64,000 nt of DNA from Salinicoccus halitifaciens (GTDB taxonomy: Bacteria > Bacillota > Bacilli > Staphylococcales > Salinicoccaceae). The notes below the pieces were generated by a model. That model saw only the letters and a program-made list of their open reading frames with translations, searched no databases and was not told where the DNA came from. The position numbers and the translations under genes are program-made. The first letter of the stretch is position 1; every line of letters starts with the position of its first letter. This document shows, in pieces, positions 12,153-21,064 of this stretch. The stretch spans positions 310,001-374,000 of the forward strand of contig NZ_JAJNCU010000003.1 in NCBI RefSeq assembly GCF_021026095.1, read 5' to 3'.

Positions 12153-13458
12153 GGAGAATGTGAAATCAGTCGTCCTCCTCATCCTCGTCATCTCAAGCCT
12201 TGTCCTCACCCTCATGGTATGGAGCTATCAGCCTGAATTCTCCGAAGTGGAGACCGAAATAGAAAGGACCGCCAACCTCGGTCCGGGTGAACCCGTGCCG
12301 TTCCAATCAGTAATGCGCGCCTATCAGCTCGTCTGGGTGAATGATGAGAATGTTCAGGGGACGATCGAGGAAGAAGCGGTCGTCGGCATACGCGAATACA
12401 TCGACGGAACGGAAATCACGGACATCGATGTCTACAACAGCTTAAGCCGGCTGTCGCCGAGCAGGAATGAAGAAGACGATGAAGAGTTCCTCGTCGTGGA
12501 CTATGCATCCGATATGCCGACCCACTCACTTTTCGAAGTGCTTGATTTCGAGTATGAAGGTGATTATCCGGACTACAGCTACAACCGCATCATCGTGGAT
12601 CTGGTTGAGCCGGAAGTCAACTTCTATCTGATCAATGAAGACCTGGACAGGGTCGCCATCGCAAAGACCAATCTCGAAAGCGACTATTTGAAATCGCTGC
12701 TTGAAGCATACAGCGAATTGTTCGAAGACTATACGGCCGTGATCACCAATCAGCAGACATCCAACAATAAGACGGCGATTTACGGCCCCACCGCCCCCGG
12801 CGAGATGCCGGTCGAGACATTCCTCTACAATGTGATCAGTGTGGAGACCGTGAACAGCATGCTGTTTTTGGATGATGATTACACGATGGAAGGCAATGAC
12901 GGGCCGTACGTATATGAAGGTGAATCGAACATTGCGACATACAACAGCGACACATATGCCTACAGTTATAATAATCTGGAGGAATCCCTGACCGGCGGGA
13001 GCGATCCGCATCAGACGATACAGCTCAGTTTTTATTTCCTGAGGTCCCATATCGGGATCGACGAGCGGCACGTACTGTTCGACTACATCGGTGATGAGAA
13101 CAACTCGGTGTACCGATCTTCGATGAACGGTCATTTCGTCTTCAGCGATGAAATCTCCACGACGATCTCCGTCAAATACGGCGAACACGCCGTCTATGAA
13201 TACGTAAGGCCTCTGCTCCGGGTGAACGCCCAGGTGCCGGGGTCGGAGAGCAGTGAGCTGCCGCCGATCGAAAATGTCAGGTACGAAATCGCGCTGAATG
13301 AAAATTACGATCTGCAGCATGTGACGAAAATAACGATCGGCTATAATATGGCGTTTTCAACAGCCGAAAATGAAATCAACGTCGTTCAATATACACCTTC
13401 CTGGTACGTCAAATATGACGGCCAGTGGATGAGGTTCGATGAAGGGAGCCTGAACTGA
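12145..13458 (+). CDS. yycH: WalK-associated membrane protein YycH
   Basis: A single-pass protein whose N-terminal helix (about residues 7-27 from this start) anchors a large extracytoplasmic domain. YycH and YycI bind WalK in the membrane and modulate its activity; the effect is negative in B. subtilis and activating in S. aureus. The ATG at 12145 follows GGAGAGG with nine-base spacing. An upstream in-frame GTG at 12118 lies inside walK and is less likely. The sequence past the first helix is poorly conserved in the family, so the call rests on position, topology and length (437 aa). Confidence 0.9.
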   Translation: MNKENVKSVVLLILVISSLVLTLMVWSYQPEFSEVETEIERTANLGPGEPVPFQSVMRAYQLVWVNDENVQGTIEEEAVVGIREYIDGTEITDIDVYNSLSRLSPSRNEEDDEEFLVVDYASDMPTHSLFEVLDFEYEGDYPDYSYNRIIVDLVEPEVNFYLINEDLDRVAIAKTNLESDYLKSLLEAYSELFEDYTAVITNQQTSNNKTAIYGPTAPGEMPVETFLYNVISVETVNSMLFLDDDYTMEGNDGPYVYEGESNIATYNSDTYAYSYNNLEESLTGGSDPHQTIQLSFYFLRSHIGIDERHVLFDYIGDENNSVYRSSMNGHFVFSDEISTTISVKYGEHAVYEYVRPLLRVNAQVPGSESSELPPIENVRYEIALNENYDLQHVTKITIGYNMAFSTAENEINVVQYTPSWYVKYDGQWMRFDEGSLN

Positions 13459-14228
13459 TGGATTGGAAATTGACGAAGTCCCTCTATATCGTCGTCTTCC
13501 TTCTTATGAATATTGCCCTGATTTATATATATATGTATGAACACCGGGAGGCCGTGGATGAAATCGAGCAGTCGCCGGATATTTTAAGCCGCACGGACAT
13601 CAATATGGAAAACGTCGGAGCTTACGAGCCTGTCGAGATGAATATACTGACCGGTACGATCGAGGATTTTTCAAACGCGGATGATCTGCCTCCGGAGGTT
13701 GAAGCGGATGATATGACGGGCACGAAGATCACTGTGGAGTTCGATGAAAGCGGCCCGACGATGCTCGAGCAGAATCTTGAAAATTATACGGATGATTATG
13801 TTTACAGAGGGCAGGAGTACAAGTATGATGAAGTGATGAGTACACCCGAACAGTTCGTCTTCAACCAGGTGTATGAAGATTTTCCGATCTTCAACCATGA
13901 GGCGGCACGTATCGTCTTCCGGGGCGAAGGCCGGCAGGTCAAAGTCATGGAACAGACCCGGCTCACGAACCTCGTAGAGAACGAATACACCCTGGATCTC
14001 CCGGCCAAATCCCCGACGGAAGTGGTCGAGGAGCTGTATGAACTGGAGAAGATATCCGATGAGGCCGTGATCAATAAAGCCCGCCTCGGCTATTACATCA
14101 TCCTCGCAGATGACGGCAACGTGATGCTGAGACCCAAATGGGAACTCGCCATCACGGATCAGGAACTGGACAAGACGATGTATGTGGATGCGACGACGGA
14201 TTCAGGTGAAATAATTGAAAGTGAGTGA
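13458..14228 (+). CDS. yycI: WalK-associated membrane protein YycI
   Basis: 256 residues with an N-terminal membrane anchor (about 8-28) and an acidic extracytoplasmic domain. It partners YycH in controlling WalK. The ATG overlaps the yycH stop (TGATG), which indicates coupled translation. The downstream gene walJ starts before or at its stop codon. Recognition depends mainly on operon position and the anchored architecture. Confidence 0.9.
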   Translation: MDWKLTKSLYIVVFLLMNIALIYIYMYEHREAVDEIEQSPDILSRTDINMENVGAYEPVEMNILTGTIEDFSNADDLPPEVEADDMTGTKITVEFDESGPTMLEQNLENYTDDYVYRGQEYKYDEVMSTPEQFVFNQVYEDFPIFNHEAARIVFRGEGRQVKVMEQTRLTNLVENEYTLDLPAKSPTEVVEELYELEKISDEAVINKARLGYYIILADDGNVMLRPKWELAITDQELDKTMYVDATTDSGEIIESE

Positions 14229-15022
14229 GTGACATGAGAATGAGCGTGTTAGCCAGCGGATCATCAGGCAACAGCACTTATGTGGAAACAGAAAAAGGCA
14301 GCCTGCTCATCGACGTGGGACTGACGTGCAAAAGGATAGAAGAAGGGTTGAACCATATCGGCACCTCCCTTAATAATATAGATGCGATACTGATCACCCA
14401 TGAACATTCCGATCATATAAAAGGTCTGAAGGTCATCGCAAAACGATATGATATACCGGTCTTTGCGAATGCACAGACATGGCAGCAGCTTGACCGGAAG
14501 AACATAGAAGTGCCTTCGGAGCAGAAGTTCCATTTCAACCCGCTTGAAACGCGGGAAATCATCGGTATGGACGTCGAATCGTTCCACGTGTCCCACGATG
14601 CGATCGACCCGCAGTTTTATACATTCATGAAGGACGGCAAGAAACTTTCCGTTCTCACCGATACGGGTTATGTATCCGACCAGATGAAAGGCATCATCAA
14701 AGAAAGCGACTGCTTCATATTCGAAAGCAATCACGATGTGGACATGCTCAGGATGGGGAGATATCCCTGGGTGACGAAACAGCGCATCCTTTCGGACGTG
14801 GGCCACGTTTCAAATGAGGATGCGGCACATGCGATGAAGGACGTCATAACGGACCGGACGAAGCGGATCTATCTGAGTCACTTAAGCCTCGACAATAACA
14901 TCAAAGAGCTCGCCAAAATGAGTGTGGAGCAGATATTGAACCAGTATGACATCGATACGGATAACGATATCCAGCTGCATCATACGGACAAAAACACTCC
15001 GACGGAGATTTATACCATCTGA
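14225..15022 (+). CDS. walJ: Metallo-beta-lactamase-fold exonuclease WalJ (YycJ)
   Basis: Cytoplasmic metallo-hydrolase of the WalJ/YycJ family, reported to be a 5'-3' exonuclease involved in repair. The metal-binding motif ITHEHSDHIKGL and later SHDAIDP and YLSHLS histidines are visible. Its 265 residues are standard. The GTG at 14225 overlaps the yycI stop and gives MSDMRMSVLASGSSGN, matching the N-terminal pattern in staphylococci; ATG at 14234 is the alternative. It closes the wal operon. Confidence 0.94.
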   Translation: MSDMRMSVLASGSSGNSTYVETEKGSLLIDVGLTCKRIEEGLNHIGTSLNNIDAILITHEHSDHIKGLKVIAKRYDIPVFANAQTWQQLDRKNIEVPSEQKFHFNPLETREIIGMDVESFHVSHDAIDPQFYTFMKDGKKLSVLTDTGYVSDQMKGIIKESDCFIFESNHDVDMLRMGRYPWVTKQRILSDVGHVSNEDAAHAMKDVITDRTKRIYLSHLSLDNNIKELAKMSVEQILNQYDIDTDNDIQLHHTDKNTPTEIYTI

Positions 15023-15023
15023 C

Positions 15024-15267
15024 TTACCCACAGGCTGTGGATAAGTCCTGTTGATAACTGTGGATAAAAATATGCAGAAACGCCGCATCTTAATTAGAGG
15101 ATGCGGCGTTTTTTATTTGTAAACCCTGTCATATCAGGCTTCCGGTGTATCTTTTACAGAGTTATAAAATGAATATGCACCATCACCCGTATCGTTATCC
15201 ACAGAATGTCACAACATCTGTGGGTAAAGTGTATTTTTTGTGAATAGTTTGATAAGATTGTGGATAA
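15024..15267. promoter_or_regulatory. DnaA-box cluster, left part
   Basis: Seven 9-mers match TTATCCACA or its complement. Perfect copies are at 15036-15044, 15059-15067, 15195-15203 and 15259-15267; single-mismatch copies are at 15024-15032, 15049-15057 and 15219-15227. The sites lie both before and after the walJ terminator. A further set lies just beyond the next gene. Confidence 0.8.
15079..15114 (+). terminator. Terminator of the wal operon
   Basis: AACGCCGCATC and GATGCGGCGTT form an 11-bp stem followed by a T-run. Confidence 0.92.
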
Positions 15268-15304
15268 GTGAATGATTGATCAAAAACTTATTGGAGGAAT
15301 TGAA

Positions 15305-15652
15305 ATGGCGACTTTACCGAACTGTCCGAGCTGTGATTCGGAATATACGTATGAAGACAGCGGATTGCTCGTATGCCCGATGTGCGGCCATGAATGGACG
15401 AAAGCATCCGAACTGGAAGCTGAGGAAGAGGCTCTTGTGAAGGATGCGAACGGGAACGTGCTGAATGACGGCGACAATGTGTCTGTCATCAAAGATCTGA
15501 AGGTGAAAGGTTCTTCAAATGTCATCAAGCAGGGGACGAAAATCAAGGGGATCCGCCTTGTCGACCCGGATGACGGGCATGACCTCGACTGCAAAGTGCC
15601 CGGCTTCGGCAAGATGGCGTTGAAATCTGCCTTCGTCAAAAAGATAGACTGA
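15305..15652 (+). CDS. yjdM: YjdM/PhnA-domain zinc-ribbon protein
   Basis: A 115-residue soluble protein. The N-terminus (residues 1-35) has two CxxC pairs, CPSC and CPMC, forming a zinc ribbon; the C-terminal PhnA domain is a small beta-rich fold ending KSAFVKK. The family was named from the E. coli phn locus but lacks a proven role in phosphonate breakdown. The ATG at 15305 follows TTGGAGGAATTG; an in-frame ATG at 15272 lacks a good RBS. The gene stands alone, flanked on both sides by DnaA-box-like sites. Confidence 0.9.
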   Translation: MATLPNCPSCDSEYTYEDSGLLVCPMCGHEWTKASELEAEEEALVKDANGNVLNDGDNVSVIKDLKVKGSSNVIKQGTKIKGIRLVDPDDGHDLDCKVPGFGKMALKSAFVKKID

Positions 15653-15668
15653 GGATAGTTTGATGAAT

Positions 15669-15734
15669 TTATCCACAGAATATTGTGTGTAACCTGTGCA
15701 TAACTGTGGATAACTGTGAAAAAATCGTGGATAA
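15669..15734. promoter_or_regulatory. DnaA-box cluster, right part
   Basis: Perfect sites at 15669-15677 and 15705-15713. TGTGCATAA at 15695-15703 and CGTGGATAA at 15726-15734 are one-mismatch forms. Spacing is close and mostly in one orientation. Confidence 0.8.
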
Positions 15735-15814
15735 GGCGAGTGGAACCCGCATGAATAGGGTTTTCATTCGCTTTTATGTTTTAATGTAAGTAATAAATAT
15801 AAGTGGTGATGTAT

Positions 15815-16570
15815 ATGACGGACTTGCTTGAAAATGAAGAGAAAATCAAAGACGTGGTGATGCTTGCGGCCCGGATTCTGCTCGAAGCAGGCGCCGAAGG
15901 CACCCGTGTGGAGGATACGATGACGTACATATCCTCAGCGTGCGGCTATAAGTCATCCAACAGTTTTGTCACGAACACGGTCATCACTTACCTGCTCCAT
16001 AACGGTACGCACCCGAGGATATACAGGATCCAGACGAGGGACACGAACCTCATCCGCATCTCGGAGACGAACCGCGTCTCCCGCCATATCGTTGAAGGGA
16101 AGATCACGCTGGATGAGGCATGGGATAAGCTGATATACATCAATGAAAAGATCGATGACCATCCCCTGCCCTTCAAGGCATTCGCAGGCGGCATGGTCGG
16201 GCTGAGCTTCCTATATCTCCAGGGCGGCCTGCTGATTGATGTACCGACCGCAATACTTGCCGGGGGAATCGGTTATTTCATCACGGAGTATTTATCGCAG
16301 AAGATCGAAGCCCAGTTCATTCCAGAATTCATCGGCTCATTCATCATTGCACTGCTCGCGGCCTTCGGCCATATGCTGGTGCCCGGCGGCGAGCTCTCCA
16401 TCATCATCATCTCGGCGGTCATGCCGATCGTGCCCGGGGTGCTCATCACCAATGCGATCCAGGATATGTTCGGCGGGCATATGCTGATGTCGATCACCAA
16501 ACTGCTGGAGGCGCTCGTCACCGCCTTCGGCATCGGTGCAGGCGTCGCGACGGTATTGATATTCTTATAA
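15815..16570 (+). CDS. ThrE-type exporter, larger subunit (DUF1212)
   Basis: Matches the N-terminal half of the threonine/serine exporter family ThrE. A cytoplasmic head of about 115 residues precedes roughly five membrane segments. In actinobacterial ThrE both halves are one protein; here they are two adjacent genes, as usual in Bacillota. The substrate is not known from sequence; export of a small amino acid is the family expectation. The ATG at 15815 is preferred over GTG at 15803. The partner starts 13 bp after the stop. Confidence 0.87.
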   Translation: MTDLLENEEKIKDVVMLAARILLEAGAEGTRVEDTMTYISSACGYKSSNSFVTNTVITYLLHNGTHPRIYRIQTRDTNLIRISETNRVSRHIVEGKITLDEAWDKLIYINEKIDDHPLPFKAFAGGMVGLSFLYLQGGLLIDVPTAILAGGIGYFITEYLSQKIEAQFIPEFIGSFIIALLAAFGHMLVPGGELSIIIISAVMPIVPGVLITNAIQDMFGGHMLMSITKLLEALVTAFGIGAGVATVLIFL

Positions 16571-16583
16571 AGGAGGGACGGCC

Positions 16584-17051
16584 ATGACATGGCTTTTGCA
16601 TTTGATATTCAGCTTCACTTCATCCTACTTCTTCGCCGTGCTCTTTGATGCACCGAGGCGCTTATTCTTCTACGCGGGCGTCACCGGTGCGACCGGCTGG
16701 ATGTTCAGCCGCATACTCCTTGAGGCGTTCAGCATGCACGAAGTCTATGCGACGGCGTTCGGCAGCCTTGTGCTCGGCATCATGTGCCATCTGATGGCGC
16801 GCATGCTGAAGGAGCCGGCGACGATGTTCATGGTGCCCGGCATCATCCCCTTCGTGCCGGGGGGCCTGGCCTATGAGGCAACGAGCCTCCTCGTCCAGTT
16901 CGAATACAGTGCATCACTCAACACCATGCTTGAAGTGATACTGATCGCAGGCGGTGTCGCAGTGGGTCTCCTGTTTGCGGACTTTCTCTCGAAGATGTTC
17001 ATCCACAGGAATAAAAACTATGCGGACGCGCGTTCAAGGAAGGTCGGCTGA
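16584..17051 (+). CDS. ThrE-type exporter, smaller subunit
   Basis: 155 residues with about four or five membrane segments, matching the C-terminal half of ThrE (ThrE_2/DUF3815). The MVPGIIPFVPGGLAYE stretch is the family's glycine-proline loop; a similar IVPGVLITN loop occurs in the larger subunit. ATG follows AGGAGGGACGGCC. It probably forms a complex with the protein encoded just upstream. Confidence 0.87.
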   Translation: MTWLLHLIFSFTSSYFFAVLFDAPRRLFFYAGVTGATGWMFSRILLEAFSMHEVYATAFGSLVLGIMCHLMARMLKEPATMFMVPGIIPFVPGGLAYEATSLLVQFEYSASLNTMLEVILIAGGVAVGLLFADFLSKMFIHRNKNYADARSRKVG

Positions 17052-17143
17052 CCTTTCATAACCTTTCTTTAATATTTTTGATTAATTTTCCATATTAAGG
17101 GGAAGAAGATTGGAAATCGAGAAGAAAAGGAGATATGGATATT

Positions 17144-18550
17144 ATGAGTGCGGATCAGATAGGGTTTGCATTACTTTACTTAGGATTGTTTTTACTGCTT
17201 GGGAAATGGATCAGAATGCATTCGACGCTGATGCAGAACCTCTTTCTCCCGGCTTCCGTCATCGGGGGATTCCTCGCACTGATAGTGGGCCCGGAAATCC
17301 TCGGCCGGATCATGCGGAACTTCACCGGGGAGGACTCATTTTGGGCGACGGGCCTGGTGACGCCTGAAATCATGGAAGTGTGGTCGGCCCTCCCCGGGCT
17401 GATGATCAACATCGTCTTTGCCACGCTCTTCATAGGCACGGTGCTCCCGAACCTGCAGAGGGTCTGGGATGTCGGTGGGCCGCAGCTCGCCTTCGGCTGG
17501 ACGCTCGGCTGGGGTCAGTATGTCGTCGGCATACTGCTTGCGATGCTTGTACTCGTGCCATTCTATGATATGCCGCCATTCATCGGTGCGCTCATCGAGA
17601 TCGGCTTTGAGGGCGGACACGGTACGGCAGCCGGATTGCAGGATACATTTGCGGACCTGGGATTCCCGGAAGCGTATGATATCGCCGTCGGTCTAGCCAC
17701 CGTCGGTATCTTGACAGGTGTCGTCGTCGGTATTGCACTGGTCAACTGGGGCGTCAGGAGAGGCAAGACTAAAATCATCACTGATGTGAAAGGCTTGTCA
17801 CCGACGCAGAAAGCAGGCATCGTTGAGCCTGAAGACCGCGGAAAAGGTGCTCAGAAGACGGTAAGACCCGAGTCGATTGATACATTCACTTTCCATTTTG
17901 CGATTGTGGGACTTGCGATCCTCGTCGGTTACATCATCCTCCAGGGCATTACATGGCTGGAAGTGACATTGTTCGGTTCGGATTTCATGACATATGTGCC
18001 TTTATTCCCGCTCGCGATGGTCGGCGGTTTCGTTGTACAGCTCTTCGTGAGCAAATTTGATACATCCAAGCTTGTGAACAGGGAGACCATAACCAGCATA
18101 CAAGGCTTCTCGCTCGACATATTAATCACGAGTGCGATCGCGACCGTCTCCATTGCGGTCATCGGTGATTACCTCATGCCGTTCCTGCTGCTCGCAGCGG
18201 TCGGTATCGCCTGGAACGTATTCGGATTCTTCGTCTTCGGTCCAAGGATGATGCCGGACTACTGGCTTGAAAGAGCCATCGGTGACTTTGGCCAGTCCAC
18301 GGGTGTCACGGCGACCGGTCTGATGCTGATACGCGTCGCCGACCCGGAGATCAAATCCCCGGCGACTGAAGGTTTCGGTTATAAACAGCTTGTGTTTGAA
18401 CCATTCCTCGGCGGCGGTCTCGTCACCGCACTATCCGCCCCGCTCATATTCATGTGGGGGCCGTGGCCGTTCCTCCTCCTCTCGGTCGTCATGACCGCGA
18501 TCGGCCTCGTCGTAGGACTATTCTACTTCGGGAAGAGGAAACTCAATTAA
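17144..18550 (+). CDS. gltS: Sodium/glutamate symporter (ESS family)
   Basis: A membrane protein of about 468 residues with ten or more hydrophobic segments in two repeated halves. The motif IEIGFEGGHGTAAGL near residue 150 and the later IGDFGQSTGVTATGLML segment are the paired re-entrant signatures of the ESS family of Na+:glutamate symporters. ATG at 17144 lies 11 bases after AAGGAG; ATG at 17135 is only two bases after it. The gene stands alone and ends in a strong terminator. Confidence 0.92.
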   Translation: MSADQIGFALLYLGLFLLLGKWIRMHSTLMQNLFLPASVIGGFLALIVGPEILGRIMRNFTGEDSFWATGLVTPEIMEVWSALPGLMINIVFATLFIGTVLPNLQRVWDVGGPQLAFGWTLGWGQYVVGILLAMLVLVPFYDMPPFIGALIEIGFEGGHGTAAGLQDTFADLGFPEAYDIAVGLATVGILTGVVVGIALVNWGVRRGKTKIITDVKGLSPTQKAGIVEPEDRGKGAQKTVRPESIDTFTFHFAIVGLAILVGYIILQGITWLEVTLFGSDFMTYVPLFPLAMVGGFVVQLFVSKFDTSKLVNRETITSIQGFSLDILITSAIATVSIAVIGDYLMPFLLLAAVGIAWNVFGFFVFGPRMMPDYWLERAIGDFGQSTGVTATGLMLIRVADPEIKSPATEGFGYKQLVFEPFLGGGLVTALSAPLIFMWGPWPFLLLSVVMTAIGLVVGLFYFGKRKLN

Positions 18551-18564
18551 ATGAAAGAATAAAA

Positions 18565-18602
18565 GGACGCTCCCCTGCTTCAGGGGGAAGCGTCCATTTT
18601 AA
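18565..18602 (+). terminator. Terminator of gltS
   Basis: GGACGC-TCCCCTG and CAGGGGGAAGCGTCC form an almost perfect stem, followed by ATTTTAATTT. Confidence 0.85.
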
Positions 18603-18670
18603 TTTGCAGCGGACATGGTAAAATAAGACCAAAGACATGGATGACGAACAGCCACTAGGGAGGAAGAAGA

Positions 18671-19150
18671 ATGAAAATCACTTTGATCACGGTGGGCAAG
18701 CTGAAGGAGAAATACTGGGTCCAGGCGGTGGATGAGTATAAGAAGCGGATCAGCAAGTACGCAAAAATCGAGCTCATTGGAGTCGCCGATGAAAAAGAGC
18801 CGAACAATGCCGGCGAGAAAGATATCGAACAGATCAAAAACAAGGAAGCGGACAGAATACTATCTAAAATAAAAGACAACCAGCACGTCGTAACGCTCGA
18901 GATACACGGAAGGACATATACAAGTGAAGAACTCGCAGCCGAATACCAGAGATGGATGAATACCGGCAAAAGCGACGTCGTCTTCATCATCGGCGGCAGC
19001 AACGGCCTCGGCGAAGCGGTGAAGAAGCGGAGCGACCAGGAAATCAGCTTCGGCACCCTCACCTATCCCCACCAGATGATGAAAGTCATGCTGATGGAGC
19101 AGTTATTCAGGGTGAATAAGATATTGAGGAATGAGAGTTATCATAAGTGA
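18671..19150 (+). CDS. rlmH: 23S rRNA pseudouridine-1915 N3-methyltransferase RlmH
   Basis: SPOUT-class methyltransferase that modifies pseudouridine 1915 of 23S rRNA at N3. 159 residues, full length. The C-terminal half has FIIGGSNGLGEAV and the closing YPHQMMKVMLMEQLFR segment, which form the trefoil-knot SAM site; the end NESYHK is usual. RBS AGGGAGGAAG. In staphylococci the last codons are the chromosomal attachment site for SCC elements; here they read GAGAGTTATCATAAGTGA. Confidence 0.98.
   Translation: MKITLITVGKLKEKYWVQAVDEYKKRISKYAKIELIGVADEKEPNNAGEKDIEQIKNKEADRILSKIKDNQHVVTLEIHGRTYTSEELAAEYQRWMNTGKSDVVFIIGGSNGLGEAVKKRSDQEISFGTLTYPHQMMKVMLMEQLFRVNKILRNESYHK
19133..19147 (+). other. 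SCC-type attachment site at the rlmH 3' end
   Basis: The terminal codons contain the TATCATAA core of the known SCC attB. A 14/15 direct copy occurs at 24409-24423. Confidence 0.55.
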
Positions 19151-19431
19151 TGAAGTTTTCCAAATATTACACAGTAAAATAAAAATAGAATTAATTTATG
19201 GATTAGTTTGTAATGAAAATTCGGCAGTTATAGAACCAATTCTAAATTTCATTATTCTATGATTCAGGATTTCAAGCAGTTCGGCTCCTTTGTGTTGTTT
19301 AAAGGAGCCAATCCTTTGCTTGCTGCACAGAACAAGCACGCTGAGTGACTTGTCAACCCTAAATCACTGACTCTTCCTGGAAAGAATGATAGTAATTTAG
19401 TTCATCTTATATACAGTGGATTTCTTCTCCA

Positions 19432-20901
19432 TTACATCTCAGAAAAGTCCGGCGTTTTATATCTCGCTGTCACGACTTTCCTTCTGGTATAGAAATCCAC
19501 GCCATCTTTTCCGTTCGCATGGAGGGAGCCATAGAAGGAATGCTTCCAGCCAGAGAACGGGAACACTGCCATCGGAGCCGGCACGCCAAGATTGATGCCG
19601 AGCATGCCTGCATCAATGTTTTCCCTGAAGTAACGGACACTGGAGGCACTATCTGTAAACAAGCATGCTCCATTGGCAAATTCGGACTGGTTGGCAATCC
19701 AGACTCCTTCTTTAAGGTCCTTCACTTTAATAACGCAAAGTACAGGAGCAAATATTTCATTTTTCCATATTTCCATGTCCGTGGTGACTCCCTCGAAGAT
19801 GGTCGGTCCGATAAAGTATCCTTCATCGGATGTTCTTTCACGCCCATCCATCAGCAGTTTCGCCCCTTCTTTTTCTCCTGATTCGATATAATCGACAGTA
19901 CGTTTCTTATTTTCTTCCCTGATGACCGGTCCGAGGAAGACGTCATCATCCAAACCGTTCCCCATCTTGATGTTTTTCGCTTCATTTTTCAGCCTGTCGA
20001 TGAAATCGTTATAGATCCCTTCCTCTACAGTGATGACGGCAGCGGCCATGCAGCGCTCGCCTGCTGAACCGAATGCTGCACTGATGATATCCTTGACTGC
20101 CTGATCAAGATTGGCATCATTCAGGACCACTGTATGGTTTTTGGCCCCGGTCAGGGCCTGGACACGTTTAAGATTGTCTGTTCCTTTTTTATAAACGTAT
20201 TCTCCAACTGGCTTGGAGCCGACGAAAGATACAGCTTTAATATGTTCATTTTCCAGAATGCCGTTGACTACATCATGTGCACCGTTGACTACATTGAATA
20301 CTCCATCGGGCAGACCGGCTTCTTCCAGATATTCGACCAGCTTTTCAACGAGCAGTGGCGTCTTTTCTGACGGCTTCAGTACAAATGTATTTCCCATGGC
20401 AATGGCCATCGGGAACATCCAGCAAGGCACCATCATCGGAAAGTTGAATGGCGTGATTCCGCCGACAACACCGACAGGATAGCGGTAGCTTGTCCCTTCG
20501 ATATCCGTTGCGATGGATGAGAGAGAATCCCCCATCATCAGAGACGGAGCACCTGCTGCAAATTCTACATTTTCAATGCCTCTTTGCACTTCGCCCAATG
20601 CTTCGTTGAAACTTTTGCCATTTTCCCTGGTGATGATCTCCGCAAGCACTTCTTTATTTTCCATAAGTATCTGCTGGTATTTGAAAAGAATGCGCGCTCT
20701 TTTTGGTACAGCAGTATTACTCCAGTCATGAAACGCATCCTGGGCGGCTCGAGCGGCACGATCCAGCTCTTCCTTTGTGGACTGCGGCACGTGGATCAGC
20801 ACTTCTCTGGTCGCAGGATTCACCACATCAACCATTTCTGTACTCCTGCTCTCAATCCATTTTCCATTGATATAATTTTTTAGCACTTTTACTTCTGACA
20901 C
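19432..20901 (-). CDS. mmsA: Methylmalonate-semialdehyde dehydrogenase family (CoA-acylating)
   Basis: A CoA-dependent aldehyde dehydrogenase of 489 residues, the family length. Members convert malonate or methylmalonate semialdehyde to acetyl- or propionyl-CoA with NAD+. The catalytic cysteine lies in [11 protein letters not shown], the NAD-binding fold contains [11 protein letters not shown], and [17 protein letters not shown] is present. The start is the GTG at 20901: AGGAGG lies nine bases upstream, whereas the ATG at 20940 has no site. It is the last gene of the S-box-controlled operon. Valine or inositol breakdown genes are absent nearby, which suggests another semialdehyde source. The 280 bp between this gene and rlmH are AT-rich, with one hairpin at 19282-19308. 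Confidence 0.92.
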   Translation of the reverse strand: MSEVKVLKNYINGKWIESRSTEMVDVVNPATREVLIHVPQSTKEELDRAARAAQDAFHDWSNTAVPKRARILFKYQQILMENKEVLAEIITRENGKSFNEALGEVQRGIENVEFAAGAPSLMMGDSLSSIATDIEGTSYRYPVGVVGGITPFNFPMMVPCWMFPMAIAMGNTFVLKPSEKTPLLVEKLVEYLEEAGLPDGVFNVVNGAHDVVNGILENEHIKAVSFVGSKPVGEYVYKKGTDNLKRVQALTGAKNHTVVLNDANLDQAVKDIISAAFGSAGERCMAAAVITVEEGIYNDFIDRLKNEAKNIKMGNGLDDDVFLGPVIREENKKRTVDYIESGEKEGAKLLMDGRERTSDEGYFIGPTIFEGVTTDMEIWKNEIFAPVLCVIKVKDLKEGVWIANQSEFANGACLFTDSASSVRYFRENIDAGMLGINLGVPAPMAVFPFSGWKHSFYGSLHANGKDGVDFYTRRKVVTARYKTPDFSEM

Positions 20902-20968
20902 TCTGCATCCTCCTAAATTATTGTTTAATATGCATTTCACAACTGCTCTCCCACTTTAACAGTAAGAC

Positions 20969-21064
20969 CTATTTGAAGTACCATTTCCATAGGGAAAAAC
21001 CAATGATGATCAAAGCGATGATGAAACCGTACAACCATATGGAAAGCATTTCATTAATGAACAT
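20969..21064 (-). CDS. 31-residue membrane peptide, candidate symporter subunit
   Basis: The ATG at 21064 overlaps the stop codon of the symporter gene (TGATG), and GGAGGG lies eight bases upstream. It encodes 31 residues: MFINEML, one hydrophobic helix (about residues 8-25) and a basic aromatic end, KWYFK. Small single-helix subunits are known next to some SSS and NSS transporters (MetS-like and symporter small accessory proteins). Position, overlap and RBS make it convincing; the function is inferred. Confidence 0.7.
   Translation of the reverse strand: MFINEMLSIWLYGFIIALIIIGFSLWKWYFK

Noticed and set aside
15024-15734. Main chromosomal origin oriC
   Set aside because: dnaA and dnaN are absent and no AT-rich unwinding region or DnaA-trio is evident; kept only as a DnaA-box cluster.
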